Shown here piece after piece: positions 16,406 to 24,976 of a DNA stretch of 64,000 nucleotides (position 1 is its first letter; every line of letters begins with the position of its first letter). Where the stretch lies: positions 1 to 64,000 of the forward strand of contig JAKIUQ010000001.1 in assembly GCA_021647465.1 (NCBI GenBank), given 5' to 3'. Under the pieces are notes generated by a model. It ran no database searches. It saw only the letters and a program-made list of their open reading frames with translations, and had not been told where the DNA came from. Source of the DNA: Emcibacter sp. (lineage in GTDB: Bacteria; Pseudomonadota; Alphaproteobacteria; Sphingomonadales; Emcibacteraceae). The position numbers and the translations under genes are program-made.

Positions 16406-17740
16406 ATGATATTACGGGGAATAACCGCCTTATTGTTGCTGATCTTTTCGCAGAATATTCGGGCTCAGGAAATTCTTCTGCCGGAAGGTCTGAGTGACCT
16501 TTCTACCATGTCGCAAGAGGATGACGCGGAGCAGGGATTGCCTTTTGATTTAAGCGGTTTTCTGGAAAGCCGGATTGGCACGCGTCTTCAATCTGATGCT
16601 CTGCAAAAACAAATGAGCCTTGGCGAAATGCGGCTTCAGATAGATATTGAAAAAGCGCTGGAGAAACTGACAATTAATTTTGTGTCAGATTTTCTCTATG
16701 ACCCGGTTCTGAATGATCATTCTGTTGATTTGGAAAAGGGGCAGGGGTTTGTTGATATCCGCAAAGCAAATATTACTTTCAGTCCTATGGATTTCCTGGA
16801 CGTTAAAATGGGCCGTCAGGTCCTGACATGGGGGACGGGTGACCTGATTTTTATTAATGATCTTTTTCCAAAGGACTGGAACAGTTTTTTCATCGGGCGG
16901 GATGATGAATATTTAAAGGCGCCATCAGACGCCATCAAAACGGCTTTTTTCTTTGGGGATTTAAACCTTGATATAATTTATATGCCAAGGTTTGATGCGG
17001 ACCGTTTTATTGATGGCACGCGCATTTCCTTTTATGATCGGGGGACGGGCGGGCCAAGAGGGCGCGCAAATCCGGTGATTGATGATCGGCCGGACGGATG
17101 GTTTGAAAATGATGAACTGGCGGCACGTCTTTACCGGTCATTTGGCGCGATTGAAACGGCGGCCTATTATTACAGCGGCTACTGGAAAAGCCCGGCGGGT
17201 CAGGATATGGCAACAGGAAATGCCACCTTCCCGAAGCTTCAAACATTTGGCGTGAGCGCGCGCGGACCGATATCAAAGGGGATAGCCACCATTGAGGTTG
17301 GCTATTATAAAAGTGAGGCGGGATCAGCTTTAAATCCGCTCGTGCGTAATGACGAATTCAGATTTCTTGTGGGGTATGAGCAGGAAGTTGCCGCTGAATT
17401 AACAGGTTCGGTGCAATATTATCTTGAACGTAAATTAAGCTATGATGATTATCTTGCCTCATTGCCGGTGGGCGCCATTAAAGATCGGCAAAACAGGCAT
17501 ATTTTCACAATCCGCTTAACCAAATTATTGATGCAGCAAAATTTAAGGCTGGGTTTGTTCAACTTTTACTCGCCTTCTGACAAGGATGGTTATCTGCGTC
17601 TTAAAGCCAGCTATAAGATCCGCGATAACTTAAAAATCGAGGCGGGCGGGAATATTTTTTATGGTCAGGTGGATCACAGTTTTTTTGGCCAATTTAAAGA
17701 TACCAGCAATATTTTTACGGCCCTGCAGTATAGTTTTTAA
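16406..17740 (+). CDS. Outer-membrane beta-barrel protein of an RND/LolA-like export unit
   Basis: A 444-aa protein with a signal peptide (about residues 1-20, ending near IRAQ), alternating amphipathic strands throughout, and a C-terminal aromatic end (LQYSF) typical of outer-membrane barrels. It resembles DUF1302-type or alginate-export-like barrels (KMGRQVLTWGTGDLIFINDLFPKD). It is the last gene of the DUF2892-RND-LolA-like series, 5 nt after the previous stop, and probably provides the outer-membrane end. Its stop overlaps the stop of the convergent HD-GYP gene in a shared TTAA. Exact family membership is not certain. Confidence 0.75.
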   Translation: MILRGITALLLLIFSQNIRAQEILLPEGLSDLSTMSQEDDAEQGLPFDLSGFLESRIGTRLQSDALQKQMSLGEMRLQIDIEKALEKLTINFVSDFLYDPVLNDHSVDLEKGQGFVDIRKANITFSPMDFLDVKMGRQVLTWGTGDLIFINDLFPKDWNSFFIGRDDEYLKAPSDAIKTAFFFGDLNLDIIYMPRFDADRFIDGTRISFYDRGTGGPRGRANPVIDDRPDGWFENDELAARLYRSFGAIETAAYYYSGYWKSPAGQDMATGNATFPKLQTFGVSARGPISKGIATIEVGYYKSEAGSALNPLVRNDEFRFLVGYEQEVAAELTGSVQYYLERKLSYDDYLASLPVGAIKDRQNRHIFTIRLTKLLMQQNLRLGLFNFYSPSDKDGYLRLKASYKIRDNLKIEAGGNIFYGQVDHSFFGQFKDTSNIFTALQYSF

Positions 17741-18828
17741 TATGAGGCTTTTGTCGATTGTTCTGTAAGGGCAACGGCACGGAAGGCTTTGACCAGCGGA
17801 ATGTCCAGTTCATCTGATAAGCTTAACATGATTTCAATGGCTCTTTCCGGTGACATGGCGGGTTTGTAAGACCGCTTGTCGATTAAGCCGGAAAATATGT
17901 CTGCTATGGCAGCCATGCGGGCTAAATCACTCACCTTTGTGCCTTTTAAACCGTGGGGATATCCTGTGCCATCGAGTTTTTCATGGTGATGGGTTGCGAT
18001 ATCGACCATCTCAGCGGGCCATTGATTATTTTCCAGTATATTACCACTATCCAGCGCATGCTCTTTCATGATGTCCCATTCTTTTGGTGAAAGGACGCTC
18101 GGCTTGTCTAATATTTCCACCGGTGTAATGGATTTGCCAATATCATGTAGCAAGCCACCAACAGCCAATGTCTGCAAATCCGTCTTTTGAACGCCAAGCA
18201 GCATACCAAAAGAGGTCAGATAACCACAGACCATCATACTATGGCGGTAAGTATAATTGTGATGTTGCCGGATGGCATTCATCCAGTCCGTAAGACCGTC
18301 TTTCGCCGTGGCCTCTATAATCAGGTTGCAACTATCCTTGACTTCATCCTGAGAAATTTCCAATCCTGAAGCGGCATTTGCAAAAGTTTTTTCGACGACC
18401 TTCAGGCTTACCTTTAGCGCGGATTCCTGCGTTTTGGATAGTTTTGACCATGCCTGCTCGACAACAATGCTAACCAGCCTACCCACAAGCTCAATGAAGT
18501 ATTTTTCATCGCAAGGGTAGGGGACATAATCGGTTGCCCCCAGAATATTGGCTTGAACAATTTCTCTTCTGTTAAAATCGTCGAGCAAGAAAAGTACCGG
18601 AACATGATTTTCTTCGAGCATGGACATTTTATGCCTTAAGGGCCGAATGGCTTCTGGATCTGTGAGTTTAACCTGCGCAATGACAAGCAAAGAATCCTTA
18701 AAGTCCTCCATAGACAATGAATTTGCATCCACCAGTTTAATGGGATGGTCGCGTTTTACGAGATCAATGAATGACTTGTCATGTATATTGTTATCCTGAA
18801 CAATAGTGACATGTTTATTCTTCAACAT
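17737..18828 (-). CDS. HD-GYP domain protein with degenerate receiver (copy 1)
   Basis: A 363-aa predicted cyclic-di-GMP phosphodiesterase. Residues 1-120 have a receiver-like fold, but the phospho-acceptor Asp at the end of strand 3 is missing (SLLVIAQVKLTDP) and the conserved Lys is absent (DYVPYPCDE), so it is a pseudo-receiver. The HD-GYP domain spans about 185-355, with HDIGK at 228-232 and HHEKLDGTGYP at 281-291; metal ligands and the GYP motif look intact. It is a tandem paralogue of the next gene upstream (98 bp apart on the same strand). The start ATG at 18828 has only a weak ribosome-binding site. Confidence 0.88.
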   Translation of the reverse strand: MLKNKHVTIVQDNNIHDKSFIDLVKRDHPIKLVDANSLSMEDFKDSLLVIAQVKLTDPEAIRPLRHKMSMLEENHVPVLFLLDDFNRREIVQANILGATDYVPYPCDEKYFIELVGRLVSIVVEQAWSKLSKTQESALKVSLKVVEKTFANAASGLEISQDEVKDSCNLIIEATAKDGLTDWMNAIRQHHNYTYRHSMMVCGYLTSFGMLLGVQKTDLQTLAVGGLLHDIGKSITPVEILDKPSVLSPKEWDIMKEHALDSGNILENNQWPAEMVDIATHHHEKLDGTGYPHGLKGTKVSDLARMAAIADIFSGLIDKRSYKPAMSPERAIEIMLSLSDELDIPLVKAFRAVALTEQSTKASY

Positions 18829-18926
18829 ATCTTTTCTATTACGTTATTTTAGGGCACGATATATTTTTCGTAACTTTATATATGTTGAAAGGATAGCAAT
18901 CATTGGTTGCCATATGGTTAAGGCGT

Positions 18927-20024
18927 TTATCGTTTGTATTGATCGATATTTATCTTGCTTGGCAAAACAACATCACGAAATGATAAAACGAGAGGGAAGT
19001 CCAGATGGTCGTCCATTTCCAGCATTCTTTCAATGGCTTTTTCCGCTGTCATTGCCGGTTTTCCAGGCTGTTTATCGGTTAGCCCGGAAAATGTATTTGC
19101 AATAGAGGCTATGCGAACAGCATCACTGATCTGCGTCCCCTTTAGCCCGTCTGGATAACCCGTACCATCCAGTTTTTCATGATGATGCGCCGCAATATCT
19201 ATCATAACCTTGTCCCAGTTTTGCTTTTCCAGAATATGACGACCGTCTTCGGGGTGTTTTTTAATAACGTTGATTTCTTCCGGGGTTAATTCAGTTGGTT
19301 TATCTAATATTTTTAAAGGTGTTTTGGCTTTCCCGATATCATGGATCATGCCGCCAACCGCGAGCATCTGTAAATCTGTTTTGCTAACACCCAAGAGCAT
19401 ACCAAAAGACAGCAGGTAACCGCAAACCATCATGCTATGACGATATGTATAGTCATGATGCTGTCTGATGGCATTCATCCAGTCGGTTAAGCCGTCTTTC
19501 GCTGTGGCTTCGATGATAAGATTGCAACTGTCTTTGACGTCCTTTTGGGATACTTCCAAACCCAATGACGCGTTATGAAAAGTTTTTTCGACGACCTTCA
19601 GGCTGACTTTCAGGGCTTCTTCCTGAGTTTCTGATAATTGTTCCCACGCTTTTTTTTCGGGTTTATGGATCATATTGTTAATGAGCTGTAGAAAATTATT
19701 CTCTGGACAGGGGTAGGTCGTATAGTCCGTTGCCCCAAGTGTGCTGGCTTGTATTATTTCACGCCGTGAGAATTCACGCAGTAAAAAAAGGGTTGGAATA
19801 TGGCTTCGCTCGGGTAAGGCCATTAAGGCTTTCAGGGGGGTTATGACATTTGGATCATTCAGGTTAATCTGGACAATCATCAGCTCGGAATCTATGAAGC
19901 TTTCTATGACTATTGCGTCAATATTAACCAATTTCACGCTATAATGCTGTTTTAGAAGATCAATATATTTTTTGTTGATTGTCTTGTTATCTTGGACAAT
20001 GGTAATCGCAATTTTTCTTGACAT
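18927..20024 (-). CDS. HD-GYP domain protein with degenerate receiver (copy 2)
   Basis: A 365-aa close paralogue of the neighbouring downstream gene. The central block TAKDGLTDWMNAIRQHH and RHSMMVCGYLLSFGMLLGV is almost unchanged between the two. It has a pseudo-receiver N-terminus (SELMIVQINLNDP lacks the Asp) and an intact HD-GYP domain (HDIGK; HHEKLDGTGYPDGLKG). The start MSRKIAITIV at 20024 is chosen because GGAGAG lies about 8 nt upstream; an in-frame ATG at 20066 would add 14 unlikely residues. Together the two genes look like a recent tandem duplication whose output domains remain active while input comes from something other than a phosphorelay. Confidence 0.88.
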   Translation of the reverse strand: MSRKIAITIVQDNKTINKKYIDLLKQHYSVKLVNIDAIVIESFIDSELMIVQINLNDPNVITPLKALMALPERSHIPTLFLLREFSRREIIQASTLGATDYTTYPCPENNFLQLINNMIHKPEKKAWEQLSETQEEALKVSLKVVEKTFHNASLGLEVSQKDVKDSCNLIIEATAKDGLTDWMNAIRQHHDYTYRHSMMVCGYLLSFGMLLGVSKTDLQMLAVGGMIHDIGKAKTPLKILDKPTELTPEEINVIKKHPEDGRHILEKQNWDKVMIDIAAHHHEKLDGTGYPDGLKGTQISDAVRIASIANTFSGLTDKQPGKPAMTAEKAIERMLEMDDHLDFPLVLSFRDVVLPSKINIDQYKR

Positions 20025-20149
20025 AACGGCTCTCCAGAATGAACAAAGGCAAGGGGCCCTGACCATAGGTGAGTTATAATCCCGTTATGTTGTTCTTTCG
20101 TAAAGAAAAGACCAATTTGTATGTAATTTATCCTGAAATAAAAGAAAAA

Positions 20150-20674
20150 TCACTCGATCAGGCGCGGCATCATCTCTGCAAAGTTGCAGGGCCGGAAACG
20201 TATATCCAATTGTTCTTTAAATATATTGTCCCAGCCATCTTTGCAGGCCCCGTTAGAGCCGGGCAAGGCAAACATGTAAGTTCCCCCCGCAACGCCGCCA
20301 GTGGCGCGGCTCTGCATAGTAGAGGTTCCGATGAGTTTATAGGTAATCAGGCGAAATATTTCGCCGAAACCTTCAATTTCTTTATCATAAAGGCTGTGGA
20401 AAACCTCTGGCGTTATATCGCGGCCCGTAAGACCCGTCCCGCCGGTGGAAATAATAACCTGAATAGCCTCATCCTTGATCCATTCTGACAGCTTGGCGGA
20501 CAGGTCACTTTTTTCATCCTTGACGATGGCACGCGCGGCAAGCTTGTGGCCGGCCTTCGTCAGGCGATCGATCAATATCTGACCGGAAGTATCATTGTCC
20601 AGCGTACGCGTGTCTGAAACGGTTAATATGGCAATATTAAGAGGCAGAAATTCAATGTTATTATCGAGCGGCAT
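20150..20674 (-). CDS. moaB: Molybdenum cofactor biosynthesis protein MoaB/Mog family
   Basis: A 174-aa protein of the MogA/MoaB fold, which adenylylates molybdopterin or binds it during cofactor synthesis. Seen: NIAILTVSDTRTLDNDTSG, the MPT-binding ISTGGTGLTGRDITPEV, and FALPGSNGACKDGWDNI near the C-terminus. The length matches MoaB. Its start overlaps the 3' end of the lytic transglycosylase gene by 14 nt, implying translational coupling. No other moa or mob genes are in the window. Confidence 0.92.
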   Translation of the reverse strand: MPLDNNIEFLPLNIAILTVSDTRTLDNDTSGQILIDRLTKAGHKLAARAIVKDEKSDLSAKLSEWIKDEAIQVIISTGGTGLTGRDITPEVFHSLYDKEIEGFGEIFRLITYKLIGTSTMQSRATGGVAGGTYMFALPGSNGACKDGWDNIFKEQLDIRFRPCNFAEMMPRLIE

Positions 20675-22559
20675 GTTTTTGTCTTTTCGTAAGGTTAGTA
20701 TCCTGAGATATATACATGGGCCATTTACCTATTGCAACAGTATCCAGCGTATCCATTGATTGGTTCATCTGCATGCGATAGATCCAGAAATTGCTGACAA
20801 CATGTTCAATATAATTTCTGGTTTCACGGGCAGGGATAGATTCAATGAACAATAATGGATCATCCTGAAAGTTGGTTTTTCGTTCCCATTTTCTCAGGTT
20901 TCCGGGGCCGGCGTTATAGGCGACCAGGGTTTTGAAAAGATTGCCATCAGCAAAATTTTTCCCAAGCATATCATGAACATACTGCTGGCCCAGAGCCATA
21001 TTATATTTGGGATCATCCAGTTTTATTCTACTGCCAAACCGTAATGACCTGTCGCGGGAAATATAGCTTGCCGTTCGGGGCATCACTTGCATGATCCCGC
21101 GAGCGCCCGCATGACTTCTGGCCCAGCTGTTAAATTCGGATTCCTGCCGGATGATGGCAAACATCAAGGCTTTGTCGAGGGTAAAGCCTCCCTCGGGCGT
21201 TGTGTCCGGAATGGGATAAAGCGTACTGTCAAGGGCCGTTCGGCGTTTTTGTTCTTCGATCTTGCCGATTTTTAACTGGGTTCCTGCAAGCCCCAATTTT
21301 GAGGCCAGCCCAAGCAAGGCTTCATGCTTGTCGCCTCTTGAGCGTTGCCAGGTATCGCTAAGCTCCATATCCGCTAACATTATTTTCCCCGTTTGGGTCA
21401 ACGCAAGGGCGCGTTGCACGCTGCGAAAACCCTTGATCAGGTTAAAATGATCCCTGGTGAATTCGGGGGCAGACCAATTGATTATGGGTAATTGTCCGAG
21501 TTGTCGTGCGGCGATTAATCCATAAAAAGTCCGGTGATAATTGGCGGCTTTTTTGAGCAATTCCGCCACCCTGTCAGGTTGACGGCAAACAAGATACGCC
21601 CGGGCCGCCCAGAAAGCGCCCGCAGAAGACGCCCAGTCTCCGGCCACTTGGGAATTGGCGACTTTCTCGAAATGTTGCGCGGAGGTCCCGCAGTCGCCCA
21701 GCCGCCATGCGGCAAGTCCGGCAATCCAGTCGGGCTGTGATGCCGTGTCATGAGAATATTCTGAGGCAATGCTGCCCAGAGCAAGTGCCTTGGCATCTTG
21801 ATTTTTGAAAAAATACCCGCCGGCAATGTCACCCAGGATTTTAGTGATTTCCGTCGGTGATAAAAGATTGCGGCGCTCAAAGGCCCATAATCTTTTTTCG
21901 GCCCGTTCCGGGTTGCCGCGCCGCAGGTATCTTTTGATTCTGGTTTTCAGGTTATAAATATCAACGCGGTCAGATTTTATATGTTTCGGCCTTATCTGAA
22001 CGGCAATAGGGTCAATTGTTTCAGGACTTGCAGACGTTATATCTTCAATGGCGGGCGGCATGGTTTTTGCGCGGATCGGTTTGTCTGCCGGAAAATTTAA
22101 GGCCAGCGCCGGAATAGGTTTATGAAGTTTTCGGCCTTTGCCGCCATTTTTCTTTTTTGCGAGGTTATATATTCTTTTGGCACCCGGATGATCAGGATAT
22201 TTCAGCATCCATTTGGCCAATTCGCGATAACGTGAGCTATATTCTGTAGGATGCATATATCTTTGATATAAAATATGACCCAGTAGTAATTTATCGTCCA
22301 GCTGCTTAATCAGCTTATCCGCCTTCTTCCATTTTCCGCCTTCTTGCAGGCGAAAAATTTTCTTGTATAATTTCACGTCAGCCGGGCTTAACAGGTTAAA
22401 GTCTGCTTCGTGCAATATGTCTTGCTCTTCTGCGTTTTTTAATGTGATCTCGGGAATGGCGTATGGATTCTGCGTAAGTATTTCAGCATGCAGGGCCGCG
22501 GGCCAAAAAAGAAATAGAAAAAGCACCATGTGATTTTTATAATGAGAAAATAAAATCAT
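20661..22559 (-). CDS. slt: Soluble lytic murein transglycosylase (Slt70-like)
   Basis: A 632-aa periplasmic enzyme that cleaves peptidoglycan to 1,6-anhydro-muropeptides. It has a signal peptide (about residues 1-26, ending LHAEI), a long helical superhelix (about 40-440) and a C-terminal SLT domain. The SLT domain shows the catalytic Glu in IIRQESEFNSWARSHAGARGI (near residue 475), then GIMQVMP and LVAYNAGPGN. Length and order match Slt70. It overlaps the UDG gene upstream by 4 nt and moaB downstream by 14 nt, forming a three-gene unit. The gene symbol is by similarity. Confidence 0.92.
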   Translation of the reverse strand: MILFSHYKNHMVLFLFLFWPAALHAEILTQNPYAIPEITLKNAEEQDILHEADFNLLSPADVKLYKKIFRLQEGGKWKKADKLIKQLDDKLLLGHILYQRYMHPTEYSSRYRELAKWMLKYPDHPGAKRIYNLAKKKNGGKGRKLHKPIPALALNFPADKPIRAKTMPPAIEDITSASPETIDPIAVQIRPKHIKSDRVDIYNLKTRIKRYLRRGNPERAEKRLWAFERRNLLSPTEITKILGDIAGGYFFKNQDAKALALGSIASEYSHDTASQPDWIAGLAAWRLGDCGTSAQHFEKVANSQVAGDWASSAGAFWAARAYLVCRQPDRVAELLKKAANYHRTFYGLIAARQLGQLPIINWSAPEFTRDHFNLIKGFRSVQRALALTQTGKIMLADMELSDTWQRSRGDKHEALLGLASKLGLAGTQLKIGKIEEQKRRTALDSTLYPIPDTTPEGGFTLDKALMFAIIRQESEFNSWARSHAGARGIMQVMPRTASYISRDRSLRFGSRIKLDDPKYNMALGQQYVHDMLGKNFADGNLFKTLVAYNAGPGNLRKWERKTNFQDDPLLFIESIPARETRNYIEHVVSNFWIYRMQMNQSMDTLDTVAIGKWPMYISQDTNLTKRQKHAAR

Positions 22560-23461
22560 TCTGTTTTCTTGCCAGATTTCTTGCCAGATTTCTTGTTAGT
22601 CTCTTCCCCAATTTTCGCTTTGATTTCCAGCAGGTCTTTCCATGTATCCGCTTTTGCTTTGGGTTGTTTCAATAAATAGGCGGGATGAAACAGGGGGCGA
22701 ACCGGGATAGTCTTGCCGCAAAGGTCATATTCCAGCCATTTACCGCGAAGGCGGGTAATGCCAAGATCGGAATTTATAAGGCTATTGGCTGATATGCCGC
22801 CCAACAAAATGAGCGTTTTCGGGTTAAAAAGTTCAATATGCCGCCTGATAAAAGGCAGGCAAATGGTGATTTCTTCGGCTAAAGCTTTTCGATTTCCCGG
22901 CGGGCGCCACGGCAATATATTGGTTAGATAGAAATCATTCTCGCGGGATAGTCCGATGGCTTTGAACATGCGATCCAGCATCTGGCCATTCTTGCCTATG
23001 ATAGCTTTGCCGTACCGGTCTTCATCAACGCCCGGGGCCTCGCCAATCACCATAATATCGCTGTCCGGATTACCATCAGAAAAGACAGTATTCGTCGCGA
23101 TGTTTTTTAAACTGCAGCCATTAAAGCTTTTAATAACGTCATTAAGCTCGCTCAGGCTGTTGCAGGAAGCCGCTAAGCGGGCGGCGTCTTGCACGATATG
23201 CTCTATAGAAACCATTTTAGAAGCCAGTGGGGCTATTTTTTTGGGTATTATGCCAGATTGGCCTGTCGGTGAGGGCGATTTCGGGGTTGTTTTTTGGGTG
23301 AGCGATCGGGATAGTTCAAACCAATCTTGCGGCAGGTCATCAATGGTTTCATCTACGCCTGAATCCATATACCATTGCAGCAGAGACAAGATGTCTCCTT
23401 CTTCTATATGATTAGGCATATCATTAAGCCGATTCTCTGTAGAAATATCCATCCCAGCCAT
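22556..23461 (-). CDS. Uracil-DNA glycosylase, family 4-like
   Basis: A 301-aa base-excision-repair enzyme. Motif A is GEAPGVDEDRYGKAIIG and motif C is HPAYLL, with TNILPWRPPGNR between them. Only one of the usual four Fe-S cysteines of family 4 is at its normal place (FNGCSLK). The KCRPPGNR cysteine is replaced by Trp, so the cluster may be absent. The N-terminal 100 residues are variable. The C-terminus is a Lys/Ser/Gly tail encoded by a 12-nt tandem repeat (22565-22600). Start choice among ATGs at 23461, 23452 and 23419 is not decided. Confidence 0.87.
   Translation of the reverse strand: MAGMDISTENRLNDMPNHIEEGDILSLLQWYMDSGVDETIDDLPQDWFELSRSLTQKTTPKSPSPTGQSGIIPKKIAPLASKMVSIEHIVQDAARLAASCNSLSELNDVIKSFNGCSLKNIATNTVFSDGNPDSDIMVIGEAPGVDEDRYGKAIIGKNGQMLDRMFKAIGLSRENDFYLTNILPWRPPGNRKALAEEITICLPFIRRHIELFNPKTLILLGGISANSLINSDLGITRLRGKWLEYDLCGKTIPVRPLFHPAYLLKQPKAKADTWKDLLEIKAKIGEETNKKSGKKSGKKTE
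22565..22600. repeat. 12-nt tandem repeat in the UDG 3' end
   Basis: The unit TTTCTTGCCAGA occurs at 22565-22576 and 22577-22588, and as a variant at 22589-22600. On the coding strand it gives a repeated K-K-S-G tail. The unit length is a multiple of three, so copy changes would keep the frame. Confidence 0.8.
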
Positions 23462-23752
23462 ATTAAGCGAAACTCATTATTTTTTTCTTACCAAATGTTT
23501 TTTTGCCGATTACTAATGTGATTATATTATAGGCATTTCAGCCACAAGTATGCAATCGAGAACATGATAATCTATAATCTGGGCAAAATTATATCATTAC
23601 AGATATTTACTTTTGACCTAAAACAATGTAGCGCAGCTGCTATTAAAGATATGAATTACAAACATGATATATTCGACTATAAATTGGAAAAATGAATATT
23701 TTGTTGCCGAGTTTATTAGGGCAAGTATATTCAATGTTTTTATGAAAGTGAC

Positions 23753-24811
23753 ATGATGCTGAAGGAAATGAAAGTCAAAGCGGAAGATTTTCCCTTAAAG
23801 GAAGCCCGTGCCTTGGTGAAAGACCTGATGAAGGCCAACCCGGCCATCTATTGGGTTGATTTTTTATTCTCCCTTACGCTCGGGGCCACGGCTTTTGTCT
23901 TAACGGTGATCTCTGACAGTTTCTCCCTGATTGGTATAATATCTTATATTGTTGCCGTTTTTGCCCTGTACCGCGCGGTTATTTTCATTCATGAAATAGT
24001 CCATTTTAAAAAGGGAACGATGACGGCTTTTAAAATTGTATGGAATGTGGCCTGTGGTTTTTTGGTTATGGTGCCTATGTTTATGTATCAGGGCGTGCAT
24101 AACGATCATCATAAACGGGATGTTTATGGCACCAGGCTTGATGGGGAATATCTTCCTTTTGGGGCGCAAAACCCCTGGAAGAACGTTTGGTATGTGATTT
24201 CTTCTATTTTTCTGCCGGCGCTTATTGTTCTGCGTTACCTTATTCTTACGCCCCTTGGCTGGATTTTTCCGCCGCTTGGCCGATTGCTCTGGCAACGAGG
24301 TTCGTCGCTTACCATTGATCTGGATTATCGCCGCCCGCCCCATACGGAACGTGACGGGAAATATTGGCGGCTGCAGGAATTTTTTGCCTTTTTCTATGGC
24401 TGGGCAGCGATAGGGCTATGGTATCAGGGTATTTTGCCGGCCAAGTTTTTTGTCGTTTGGTATGCGGTGGTTTTTCTTGTCTTATTTATGAATAGCATCC
24501 GGACTTTAGGCGCACATGCTTACCGTAATCCCGGGGATTATAAAATGACGGTTGCAGAACAATTCCTTGATTCTGTTGATGTGCCGGGGGGTTTTTTGTC
24601 GGCATTATGGGCACCTGTTGGGTTGCGTTTTCATGCCACACACCATTTATTTCCCAATATGCCCTATCATTCTCTGGGAAGGGCTTATAAAAGGCTTAAG
24701 GAAAATTTGCCCGATAATCAGTTATATCTTGAGGCTTCTCGGCCAACCTTATTTCATGCGATGAAATCCCTCTGGCGGGATGCCTCGAAAAGCCAGAATA
24801 AATCAGACTAA
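23753..24811 (+). CDS. Membrane fatty-acid desaturase family protein
   Basis: A 352-aa di-iron membrane enzyme with the three histidine boxes HEIVH (80-84), HNDHH (116-120) and HATHH (about 290-294), plus several hydrophobic helices. It belongs to the acyl-lipid or acyl-CoA desaturase and hydroxylase superfamily; position and substrate specificity cannot be assigned. It is preceded by 291 bp without genes and followed by a 368-bp gap holding a diverged direct repeat and the ETF-QO promoter. The start ATG at 23753 is followed by a second ATG (23756); no strong ribosome-binding site. Confidence 0.88.
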   Translation: MMLKEMKVKAEDFPLKEARALVKDLMKANPAIYWVDFLFSLTLGATAFVLTVISDSFSLIGIISYIVAVFALYRAVIFIHEIVHFKKGTMTAFKIVWNVACGFLVMVPMFMYQGVHNDHHKRDVYGTRLDGEYLPFGAQNPWKNVWYVISSIFLPALIVLRYLILTPLGWIFPPLGRLLWQRGSSLTIDLDYRRPPHTERDGKYWRLQEFFAFFYGWAAIGLWYQGILPAKFFVVWYAVVFLVLFMNSIRTLGAHAYRNPGDYKMTVAEQFLDSVDVPGGFLSALWAPVGLRFHATHHLFPNMPYHSLGRAYKRLKENLPDNQLYLEASRPTLFHAMKSLWRDASKSQNKSD

Positions 24812-24814
24812 ATA

Positions 24815-24937
24815 ACTGGCTATTCAAATTTCCGCCACAGCTTATGATAATCGTCAGGCCCAAAAATTAATTTTCCGCGTTAATTTATTTTGTAATTCAG
24901 ACTGGATAGCCAATTTCTCCACGACAGTTTACGATAA
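24815..24937 (+). repeat. Diverged direct repeat downstream of the desaturase
   Basis: Two imperfect copies of about 37 nt lie at 24815-24850 and 24901-24937. Both begin ACTGG(C/A)TA, contain AATTTC and CCAC, and end GATAA. Their starts are 86 bp apart. They may be a decayed duplication or a paired regulatory element. Confidence 0.45.
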
Positions 24938-24962
24938 ATTCTAAACTTCAAACCAGCAAAAA

Positions 24963-24976
24963 CAAACGTATGTTTG
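24963..24976. promoter_or_regulatory. PsrA-like operator (CAAAC-N4-GTTTG)
   Basis: CAAAC (24963-24967), GTAT, GTTTG (24972-24976) is a perfect inverted repeat matching the published PsrA consensus (G/C)AAAC-N2-4-GTTT(G/C) for fatty-acid-responsive TetR repressors. It overlaps the -35 box of the ETF-QO promoter, a position suited to repression. No TetR gene is in the window. Confidence 0.5.

Noticed and set aside
12742..17740. AcrAB-TolC-type multidrug efflux system
   Set aside because: The pump is of the MMPL type, there is no membrane-fusion protein, and the periplasmic partner is LolA-like, so a lipid export unit fits better.
20069..20488. 139-codon plus-strand frame over moaB
   Set aside because: It is a shadow of moaB and starts in its downstream gap without similarity to known proteins.
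23462..23752. Possible small RNA gene in the 291-bp gap before the desaturase
   Set aside because: AT-rich without a convincing promoter-terminator pair or stable hairpin.
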